Source: Tepidisphaeraceae bacterium (GTDB lineage Bacteria; Planctomycetota; Phycisphaerae; Tepidisphaerales; Tepidisphaeraceae). From it: a DNA stretch of 9,595 nucleotides. Under the pieces are notes generated by a model. It saw nothing but the letters and a program-made list of their open reading frames with translations. It did not search any database and was not told where the DNA came from. Within the stretch, counting starts at the first letter, position 1, and each line of letters starts with the position of its first letter. This document shows positions 1-5,793 of the stretch, one piece after another. The stretch spans positions 1-9,595 of the forward strand of contig JANWHF010000061.1 of NCBI GenBank assembly GCA_025450555.1. The letters are read 5' to 3'. The translations under genes were made by a program, and so were the position numbers.

Positions 1-234
1 CGCCGCGAAAGCTGCGAAATCGAAAGAGCCGCGGCAGCTGTAAACGGAGTGGGGCCGGGTCGCCCCCAAACGCGTGCATCGGGGGGGGGACGTTAAAAAA
101 AAAAGCGAGACCCAAGTTTAGGGGGTGGGGTTAGTCTTTCAACCCCCCCCGCCCTATTGCGGGGGTTGGGGGGGCGCCGGCCCAAAGCCGCTTTATTCGC
201 CCGCGGCTCTTTCGATTTCGCAGCTTTCGCGGCG
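1..234. repeat. Degraded long palindrome (fold-back) at the window start
   Basis: Bases 1-34 are an exact reverse complement of 201-234. Inward from these arms the complementarity continues with mismatches and small indels: the TAAA near 41 faces TTTA near 192, GGGCCGG at 52-58 faces CCGGCCC at 177-183, and the G9 run at 81-89 faces the C8 run at 143-150. The centre lies near 113-117. Homopolymers are frequent (G9 at 81-89, A10 at 95-104, C8 at 143-150, G7 near 168-174). The pattern, clean at the outer arm and noisy toward the turn, fits a fold-back or chimeric read left at a contig end rather than a biological repeat. I see no credible gene in it; open frames here are low-complexity shadows. 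Confidence 0.75.
127..168. other. Competing GC-rich hairpins within the palindrome
   Basis: Two overlapping stems are visible. GGGGTT (127-132) can pair with AACCCC (141-146) around an 8-base loop. CCCCCGC (146-152) can pair with GCGGGGG (159-165) around the loop CCTATT, and removing three surplus Cs would extend this stem by AA/TT. The second could be an old intrinsic terminator whose C run has been inflated by sequencing error. No gene can be seen ending into it, and it lies inside the suspected artefact, so its function is unsupported. Confidence 0.25.
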
Positions 235-366
235 TTGCAGGAGCAACCCCTCGAAGTTTGGGCTTTGGAATTGGTAAGAGGCCCGATAACTGCACCGCCA
301 TTTGCCCCATCCAAGTGCTGAATTCGACGAGCCGATATTCGTGCAAGCCAGTTCATTAGGAAAAGC

Positions 367-372
367 GAGGAG
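367..372 (+). promoter_or_regulatory. Ribosome binding site of the small lipoprotein
   Basis: GAGGAG lies 5 bases before the ATG at 378 and is one of the best Shine-Dalgarno matches in the window. It decides the start against the in-frame TTG at 375. Confidence 0.6.
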
Positions 373-377
373 TATTG

Positions 378-659
378 ATGAATCGTCTTCTGTCATTGGC
401 GCTGCTCGGCAGCATCGTCTGGATCGGCGGCTGCACCATTGAGCCGGCGCCGCGTCCGCGCGTGGTCCAGCGCGATGTATATGTCGAGCATACGTCTTCA
501 GGCCCGGTTGAGCGGGAAGTGATTGTGGAAGAGGATCCGCCGCCTGATCGAGTCGAAGTGATTACCGTTGCCCCCTATCGCGGAGCCGTCTGGGAACGCG
601 GCCATTGGGCTCGCGGCCCCCGCCATCGCTGGGTCTGGGTATCAGGGCATTGGCGGTAA
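378..659 (+). CDS. Small outer-membrane-type lipoprotein with WXXGXW repeats
   Basis: This 93-residue protein carries a lipoprotein signal: MNR, a hydrophobic stretch (residues 4-16) and a lipobox-like I-G-G-C with Cys19 as the predicted lipidated residue. The middle (about 20-65) is Pro-, Arg- and Glu-rich and likely disordered. The C-terminus holds two W-x-x-G-x-W units, WERGHW and WVSGHW, matching the YXWGXW/WXXGXW repeat found in short cell-envelope proteins of unknown function. I chose the ATG at 378 because GAGGAG (367-372) sits 5 bases upstream; the TTG at 375 is too close to that site. The gene stands alone and is followed by a strong terminator, so it is probably monocistronic. Its biochemical role is unknown; envelope anchoring is inferred from the signal. 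Confidence 0.8.
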   Translation: MNRLLSLALLGSIVWIGGCTIEPAPRPRVVQRDVYVEHTSSGPVEREVIVEEDPPPDRVEVITVAPYRGAVWERGHWARGPRHRWVWVSGHWR

Positions 660-687
660 GCCGCTGCGGCAAATCTCGCTCGAATTC

Positions 688-729
688 TCCCCGCTTGCCG
701 GCCTGTTGCGGCTGCAAGCGGGGATTTTT
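688..729 (+). terminator. Intrinsic terminator after the lipoprotein gene
   Basis: TCCCCGCTTGC (688-698) pairs perfectly with GCAAGCGGGGA (714-724), an 11-bp stem with a 15-base loop, followed at once by TTTTT (725-729). It begins 28 bases after the lipoprotein stop and should end that transcript. The next gene therefore needs its own promoter downstream of it. Confidence 0.9.
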
Positions 730-771
730 CATTTCAAGGCCGTGCTATGTCGAGAAATACATCCCGCCCGG

Positions 772-788
772 CCGATAAGAGTTATCGG
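772..788 (+). promoter_or_regulatory. 7-3-7 inverted repeat just before the secreted protein start
   Basis: CCGATAA (772-778) and TTATCGG (782-788) are perfect inverted repeats around GAG, ending 3 bases before the ATG at 792. It could be a repressor operator or a leader hairpin covering the initiation region; the weak SD-like AAGAG (777-781) falls in its arm and loop. If translation instead begins at 747 the repeat is coding, so its role depends on the start. Confidence 0.4.
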
Positions 789-791
789 ACC

Positions 792-3425
792 ATGAAGTGC
801 CCGCTGGCCATTCTCTTCCTGTTGCTCGGAGCCGCCCTCACGCGTGCTGCCCCGCCGCAGGTCAGCCGGCTGGTTCGCAGCTTCGATTTCGAAGAGCGTC
901 GGCTTGGGAACGACGAAGACCTGCCGATGCACTGGGTGAAGGTCGAAGGGCCGGGCCTTCCACATTACGTGAATGGCCATCTCGGCTCTGATCGCGCGCA
1001 TACCGGAAAATACAGCTTCCGTTTTGATCTCAACGGCGGCAGCCTGATTTACCGCTATGGCTCCGGGCAAATCCCGGTCCGCCAAGGGGCGCACTACCGC
1101 GTCGAAGGCTATTGCCATACGACCGTTCTGCCCAATGCGCGGGCGCGCATCACGGCCTATTTCACCGATATTGACGGACATCCCTTCCCATCCACGATTT
1201 GCCATTCCGCGTTGTATGCCGCCCGGCAAGACAATCCCAACTGGCAAAAGCTCGATCTTGAATTGACGGCCGATCAACCTGAGGACGCCTGGCTCGTCCT
1301 CGAGTTGGAATTGCTTCAGCCGACACAATACGCGCCGCACACGCTCGGCGACCGTTCGCTTTTCACGCAGGACATTCGCGGGAGCGCCTGGTTTGACGAC
1401 ATCACCGTGTCGCAGGTGCCGCAAGTCCAGCTGAGCACCGATCATCCAGGCAATATCTTTCAACTGGGTGAGCCGGCTTCGATGCAGATCCTCGTCAGCG
1501 ATCGATTCACCGACGATCTTGCGGCCCGGCTGGCTATCACCAACGCCAAAGGCGAGCAGGTGTTTCAGCGCAATGGCTCGCTGGAAATGAGCAGCGCGCA
1601 GACCGCCGGGCCGGGGCAGAAAAAAGTGACGCTGTGGCTGCCGCAACTTCCGCCAGGCTGGTATGAAGCATCGCTTGCGCTAACCAGCCAGGGCAAGCAG
1701 ATGGACAATGATCTGCTGGATTTCATTCTATTGCCGGATCGAAACGAGCCACTCGCGCCCGATCCGCGGTTTGGCGTCATCGCCACCGATCTGCCGATCC
1801 AGGGCTGGAGCGCGCTTCCAAAGATTCTTCCAATGCTTTCAGCGGCCCGAGTGAAGCTGGCGGTGTGGAGTGCTGAAGCCGATATCGAACAAACCGATCC
1901 TTCGGGCTTCGATCAGCTTCTGGAGGAACTCCAAAACCTGGGGATTTCCCCCACCGCATGTCTCGTCGATCTCCCACCAAAAATTTCTGAAATGGTCGGC
2001 GGCTCGTGGAACAAGCTTCCAACGACCGACCCACTTCGCTGGCAGCCGCAACTTGCGTTCATGGTTTCGCGGCACGCCAATCATCTTTCGCGCTGGCAGC
2101 TTGGCGCAGACGGAACGACGGCCTTCGTCAGCAATTCGCAGATGCGGAAGGTTTATGCCGAGGTTTACAGCCAATTCGCATCGCTGATGGACAACCCGGA
2201 CCTCGCGATGCCCTGGCCCGCCTGGTATGAGCCGGACAATCATCTGCCGGCCACGGTGGCGATGTCGTTTCCGACGTCGGTTCTGCCCAACCAGCTGCCG
2301 CTCTACATCCGGCAGATCAACACCTACAAGGGACACAATCTTTCTCTGACGATCGAGCCAATGGATGCACGCCGGTATGGCCGGCGGGTGCAGATTCGTG
2401 ATCTTGCGCAACGCGTGATTTATGCCCTGTCAGCCGGTGCGCAGCGCATCGATCTGCCACTGCCCTTCACCATTGAGCAGCAAGGCAGTCAGACGATTCA
2501 GCGGCCGCAGGAACTGCTGCTGATCCTCCGCACGCTCATGACGACGCTCAATGGCGCAAAATATCAGGGCAAGGTGCCGATCGCGGAAGGCGTCGAAGCA
2601 TTTCTGTTCGATCGACACGGGCAGGGGATTCTCGCTCTGTGGGATCGCGGCAGCAGCTCCAGCGTCAAGCAGCTTGCGCTCAACCTCGGCGAGCATCCAG
2701 CGATGATCGACCTCTGGGGCAATGTAACGCCGCTTCCCCGAACGCGTGGCAGCAGCGACAGCGTTCAATTGTCGATCGGATCGATGCCCATGTTTCTGTG
2801 CGATATCGATGGGCCACAGGCCCAGCTTCGCGCCAGCGTGGCGATCGATCAGCCATTGCTTGAATCCAGCTTCCGCCCTCACCAGCGGCACATCACCTTC
2901 GTCAATCCAAACGGTCAGCCAATCGCCGGCACGCTGCACCTTCGCGTGCCTGCGGGATGGACGGTCAATCCGCCGATCTTTAATTTCAGTCTTAACGGTG
3001 GCGAGAAGTTCGATCGCGAGATTACGTTGTCGTTCCCCTACAACAGCTTCGCCGGCGCCAAGATCCTCAACTGCGATTTTGCGGTACAGGGGATCGCGAA
3101 TTCCAAATTTACCGTGCCCGTTGAGACGCGATTGGGGCTCTCCGATGTCGGCATGCAGACGCTGGCGCTGCGCGATGGCGATGATGTGATTGTCCAGCAG
3201 ATGGTCAGCAACTACGGCGAGCAGCCGATCAATTACAGCGCCTTCGCACTCGTCCCCGACCAGGCCCGCCAGGAACGACTGGTCAGCAATCTTGCGCCCG
3301 GGCAAACGATCATCAAAGCTTATCGCTTCACCCACGTCCAGCGAAAACCGAGCGCGACCGTCCGCGTCGGACTTCACGAGATGAACGGGGTTCGCGTGCT
3401 AAACGATGAAGTTCCGATTCAGTGA
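792..3425 (+). CDS. Large secreted multidomain beta-sandwich / glycoside-hydrolase-like protein
   Basis: From the ATG at 792 the protein has 877 residues. Residues 1-20 are a clear Sec signal peptide (MKCPLAILFLLLGAALTRAA). Residues about 26-207 resemble a carbohydrate-binding jelly roll, ending in the typical SAWFDDITVSQV strand. An Ig-like beta domain follows (about 210-315), then a mixed alpha/beta region (about 325-585) that could be a TIM barrel. A C-terminal glycosidase-type beta domain comes next (about 602-675, with IDLWGNVTPLP), then a NEW3-like beta-sandwich (about 690-780) and a last beta region. I see no diagnostic catalytic motif, so enzymatic activity is inferred only from architecture. 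An upstream in-frame ATG at 747 would add 15 residues (892 aa) and has AAGG 7 bases before it. I prefer 792 because the signal peptide starts there and 747 leaves almost no room for a promoter after the terminator. Likely exported and involved in sugar polymers; exact function unknown. Confidence 0.85.
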   Translation: MKCPLAILFLLLGAALTRAAPPQVSRLVRSFDFEERRLGNDEDLPMHWVKVEGPGLPHYVNGHLGSDRAHTGKYSFRFDLNGGSLIYRYGSGQIPVRQGAHYRVEGYCHTTVLPNARARITAYFTDIDGHPFPSTICHSALYAARQDNPNWQKLDLELTADQPEDAWLVLELELLQPTQYAPHTLGDRSLFTQDIRGSAWFDDITVSQVPQVQLSTDHPGNIFQLGEPASMQILVSDRFTDDLAARLAITNAKGEQVFQRNGSLEMSSAQTAGPGQKKVTLWLPQLPPGWYEASLALTSQGKQMDNDLLDFILLPDRNEPLAPDPRFGVIATDLPIQGWSALPKILPMLSAARVKLAVWSAEADIEQTDPSGFDQLLEELQNLGISPTACLVDLPPKISEMVGGSWNKLPTTDPLRWQPQLAFMVSRHANHLSRWQLGADGTTAFVSNSQMRKVYAEVYSQFASLMDNPDLAMPWPAWYEPDNHLPATVAMSFPTSVLPNQLPLYIRQINTYKGHNLSLTIEPMDARRYGRRVQIRDLAQRVIYALSAGAQRIDLPLPFTIEQQGSQTIQRPQELLLILRTLMTTLNGAKYQGKVPIAEGVEAFLFDRHGQGILALWDRGSSSSVKQLALNLGEHPAMIDLWGNVTPLPRTRGSSDSVQLSIGSMPMFLCDIDGPQAQLRASVAIDQPLLESSFRPHQRHITFVNPNGQPIAGTLHLRVPAGWTVNPPIFNFSLNGGEKFDREITLSFPYNSFAGAKILNCDFAVQGIANSKFTVPVETRLGLSDVGMQTLALRDGDDVIVQQMVSNYGEQPINYSAFALVPDQARQERLVSNLAPGQTIIKAYRFTHVQRKPSATVRVGLHEMNGVRVLNDEVPIQ

Positions 3426-3435
3426 ATGGATTCAC
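3422..3435. other. Inverted repeat containing both convergent stop codons
   Basis: GTGAAT and ATTCAC flank GG (GTGAATGGATTCAC). The TGA of the secreted protein gene (3423-3425) and the TGA of pheA (3434-3432 on the minus strand) both lie inside it. No T tract follows on either side, so it is not a convincing terminator. Confidence 0.4.
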
Positions 3436-4535
3436 AGCACTTCCGTCGCCCTCGGATAGCTCCCCAGCGCAGTCAATTGCAGACAATGCTGGCGCGCTTC
3501 GGAAATGGCTTTGCGCATGTTCTCATCATCCTGATGTCCCTGCGCATCGATGAAGAAATAATATTCCCAGTTCACCTTCTTGCTGGGGCGCTTCTCGATG
3601 TCGGTGAGGTTGATGCCATTCTCTTTGAACACATCGAGCACTTCCGCCAGCGCGCCGGGCTTATGCGCAGTCGTAAACATGATCGCCGTCTTATCGTCGC
3701 CGGTCTTGCGCGCTCCTTCGCGGCCAATCACGAAGAACCGCGTTTCGTTATCCGGATCGTCTTCGATGTTCTCGTACAGCACGCGCAGGCCATGAAACTG
3801 GCAGGCCAATTTGCTGCCAATCGCGGCGACACCGGAGTTCTGCGACGCAAGCTCGGCCGCCTTGCTGGTGCTGGCGGCTGGCTGAACATCTCGATCCTTG
3901 GCCATCGCCGAGAGCCATTTTCGGCACTGGCTGAACACCTCAGGCTTGGAATAGATCGTTTTGATCTGCTCCCATGGATCGCGCGCAAGCAGATTGTGAT
4001 GGATCGTGACCTTCACTTCCGCACAAATGCGCGCCGAGCTGTTGAGGAAGGCATCGAGCGTGTCAATGACGCCGCCGTGCAGGCTGTTTTCGACTGGCAC
4101 CAGGCCGTAGTCGATGTGTCCGCGGACCACTTCGTCAAACACGCTGGGGATATCAGCCAGCGGAACGTGCGTAACGCTGCTGCCGAATTTCTGCACCGAC
4201 GCCCAATGCGAAAAGGTCCCCGTCGGGCCGAGGAATCCAATCCGCAATGGCTTTTCGAGGGCAAATGAGCCGCTCATCAGCTCCCGATAGACCGCTTCGA
4301 GGCAACGATCCGGCAGCGGCCCGCCATTGAGCTTTCGGACCTTGTCCAGAACCATTTTCTCGCGATCGGGCGAATAGATCGGTGCGTTGTGCTGCTGCTT
4401 GAGCTTCCCGATCTCGACGACGATGCGCGCACGATCGTTCAGCAGGGTCACGATTTTGTGATCCAGCTCGTCAATCTTTGTGCGCAGGGCTGCGAGCGCT
4501 GCGTCGGGCGTTTCTCCAGATGAAGGCACGGACAT
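3432..4535 (-). CDS. pheA: Bifunctional chorismate mutase / prephenate dehydratase (P-protein)
   Basis: This 367-residue cytoplasmic enzyme converts chorismate to prephenate and then to phenylpyruvate, the committed branch to phenylalanine. An AroQ chorismate mutase domain (about 12-95) shows Arg18, Arg35, Lys46 and Arg58, matching E. coli Arg11, Arg28, Lys39 and Arg51; Ser55 stands where E. coli has Asp48. The prephenate dehydratase domain (about 97-272) has GPTGTFSH (103-110), VPVENSLHGG (146-155) and the catalytic TRFFVIGR (265-272). An ACT domain (about 282-367) has the phenylalanine-binding GAL (294-296) and EKRP (314-317) in place of ESRP, so feedback inhibition by phenylalanine is expected. 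The ATG at 4535 fits the family N-terminus; a TTG at 4613 would overlap the kinase gene and add a non-homologous tail. No Shine-Dalgarno is visible. It lies 43 bases downstream of the sugar kinase and is probably co-transcribed with it. Confidence 0.95.
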   Translation of the reverse strand: MSVPSSGETPDAALAALRTKIDELDHKIVTLLNDRARIVVEIGKLKQQHNAPIYSPDREKMVLDKVRKLNGGPLPDRCLEAVYRELMSGSFALEKPLRIGFLGPTGTFSHWASVQKFGSSVTHVPLADIPSVFDEVVRGHIDYGLVPVENSLHGGVIDTLDAFLNSSARICAEVKVTIHHNLLARDPWEQIKTIYSKPEVFSQCRKWLSAMAKDRDVQPAASTSKAAELASQNSGVAAIGSKLACQFHGLRVLYENIEDDPDNETRFFVIGREGARKTGDDKTAIMFTTAHKPGALAEVLDVFKENGINLTDIEKRPSKKVNWEYYFFIDAQGHQDDENMRKAISEARQHCLQLTALGSYPRATEVL

Positions 4536-4578
4536 GGCGATGGTTGTATCGTTGCCGGCTGGCGCGGTCAAAGCGCGA

Positions 4579-5658
4579 TCACCGCTTGATGCGGGCGCTG
4601 CCTCCCTTGGCAACGTGCATCAGTTCTTCCAGATCGATCTGGCTGGTGTCGCCGCGGGTGGTCTGCAGCAGCGCGCCATGAGCGGCGCCCAGATCAACAC
4701 ATTCCTGCGGCGTCTTGCCGTTCAAGAACCCATAGGCAAACCCGCTTGAAAACCCGTCGCCGCCGCCGACGCGATCTTCGATTTCAAGATTGTCGTAGCG
4801 CTTCGATTCATAGAACTGACCATCGTGCCACAGAATGGCTGACCAGTTGTTGACCAGGCCGCTCTTGACCTCGCGCAGCGTCGTGCCGACGACTTTGATA
4901 TTGGGATAGGTTTTGACGACCTTTTCGACCATTTTCTTGTAAGCACGGGTATCGAGAGCCGAGAGATTCTCATCAACGCCTTCCACATCGAATCCCAGGA
5001 CCTTCTGGAAATCCTCTTCGTTTCCGATCAGGCAATCCATGTACTGCACCAGCTCGGCGGTTGTCTGGCGGGCCTTCTCACTTTTCCAAAGCTTTGATCG
5101 GAAGTTGAGGTCATAGCTGACGATGGTGCCTGCTTCGCGCGCCGACATCAGCGCCTCTTTGCACACCGCTGCAGTTCCATCGGATAATGAAGTGAAAATA
5201 CCGCCCGTGTGCAGCCAGCGCACGCCCTGGGAGAAGGCTTTTTTGAAATCGATCATCCCCGGCTTGAGATTCATGGCGGCCGAGTGACCGCGGTCGTACA
5301 TCGTGACGCTGGCGCGCACGCCGGTGCCAACTTCAGTAAAGTTAAGACCTACGCGGTCGGCGCGACCAACGCCGTCGTACTTCACAATCGCCATATGGCT
5401 CATGTCCATGCCGACCGATCGGCCATGGTTCAAAATGATCCGGCCAACGGGGTTGTCCACAATGCGGCTCAGGAAGCCGGTTCGCAGTCCCAAGCGTGAC
5501 AATGCATAGGCGACGTTGTACTCGCCGCCACCCACCCATACTTCCAGCGTCGGACTGAATTCAATGCGACCATGCTCAGGCGGAGAAAGGCGAATCATGC
5601 ATTCGCCGAGGCTCATCAAGTCATATTTGGAGTTTTCAACCGATCGAATCTTCAACAT
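4579..5658 (-). CDS. kdgK: PfkB-family sugar kinase, probably 2-keto-3-deoxygluconate kinase
   Basis: This 359-residue cytoplasmic kinase belongs to the PfkB/ribokinase family. Visible motifs are the N-terminal sugar-binding VGGGEYNVAYALSRLG (42-57), MYDRGHSAA (120-128), YDLNFRSKLW (182-191) and the C-terminal PfkB signature DRVGGGDGF, with Asp301 as the likely catalytic base. DxNxRxxLW together with DR(V/I)GGGD is typical of KDG kinases, which make 2-keto-3-deoxy-6-phosphogluconate from KDG in the breakdown of uronic acids and gluconate. 5-dehydro-2-deoxygluconokinase (IolC) or another sugar kinase is possible; substrate cannot be settled from sequence. The ATG at 5658 has AAGGAT (5669-5664) 5 bases upstream. 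The gene heads a leftward unit with pheA, an unusual pairing of sugar catabolism with amino-acid synthesis, and is divergent from the aldehyde dehydrogenase. Confidence 0.85.
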   Translation of the reverse strand: MLKIRSVENSKYDLMSLGECMIRLSPPEHGRIEFSPTLEVWVGGGEYNVAYALSRLGLRTGFLSRIVDNPVGRIILNHGRSVGMDMSHMAIVKYDGVGRADRVGLNFTEVGTGVRASVTMYDRGHSAAMNLKPGMIDFKKAFSQGVRWLHTGGIFTSLSDGTAAVCKEALMSAREAGTIVSYDLNFRSKLWKSEKARQTTAELVQYMDCLIGNEEDFQKVLGFDVEGVDENLSALDTRAYKKMVEKVVKTYPNIKVVGTTLREVKSGLVNNWSAILWHDGQFYESKRYDNLEIEDRVGGGDGFSSGFAYGFLNGKTPQECVDLGAAHGALLQTTRGDTSQIDLEELMHVAKGGSARIKR

Positions 5659-5663
5659 GGATC

Positions 5664-5669
5664 ATCCTT
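5664..5669 (-). promoter_or_regulatory. Ribosome binding site of the sugar kinase
   Basis: On the minus strand AAGGAT is followed by a 5-base spacer and the ATG at 5658, supporting that start. Confidence 0.6.
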
Positions 5670-5695
5670 CTTAGGAAATCGTGAAACGAGCTCTC

Positions 5696-5725
5696 AAGAT
5701 TCGCCCGTTGCGGGCGATTTGTCAA
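5696..5725 (-). promoter_or_regulatory. Candidate sugar kinase promoter with an embedded operator-like dyad
   Basis: On the minus strand a perfect -35 hexamer TTGACA (5725-5720) is followed after 18 bases by a weak -10, AATCTT (5701-5696). Between them lies an exact inverted repeat (5701-5717; on the plus strand TCGCCCG-TTG-CGGGCGA). A dyad filling the promoter spacer is a classic position for a repressor operator. The predicted leader to the ATG at 5658 would be about 30 bases. The -35 and dyad are directly seen; the -10 and the regulatory role are inferred. Confidence 0.45.
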
Positions 5726-5739
5726 AGTGCGCGTGTGGC

Positions 5740-5769
5740 TTGGTCGGCGCCAGCGGTGGCGACTATGAT
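5740..5769 (+). promoter_or_regulatory. Weak candidate promoter for the aldehyde dehydrogenase unit
   Basis: TATGAT (5764-5769) is a good -10 match (5 of 6). TTGGTC (5740-5745), 18 bases upstream, is a poor -35. It would place transcription start about 18 bases before the ATG at 5794. The region is the only gap upstream of the rightward gene cluster. Confidence 0.3.
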
Positions 5770-5793
5770 GAAACAGGCGATTGAGAAAGTGAA

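Noticed and set aside
265..290. TTGGAA ... GATAAC as a promoter for the lipoprotein gene
   Set aside because: The spacer is only 14 bases, too short for a normal sigma-70 promoter; I see no convincing promoter in 235-377.
2430..3377. A 315-codon open frame on the minus strand (and a similar one at 729-1646)
   Set aside because: Both are antisense to the large secreted protein, which has a signal peptide and coherent beta-domain sequence throughout; the antisense frames show none.
3426..4268. A 280-codon open frame on the plus strand
   Set aside because: It lies wholly antisense to pheA, whose catalytic motifs are intact, and its translation shows no family features.
4601..4613. AGGGAGG Shine-Dalgarno-like sequence and TTG at 4613 as the pheA start
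   Set aside because: The purine tract lies downstream of that TTG and inside the kinase coding sequence (AKGGSAR), and no in-frame start follows at proper spacing; the ATG at 4535 fits the family N-terminus.
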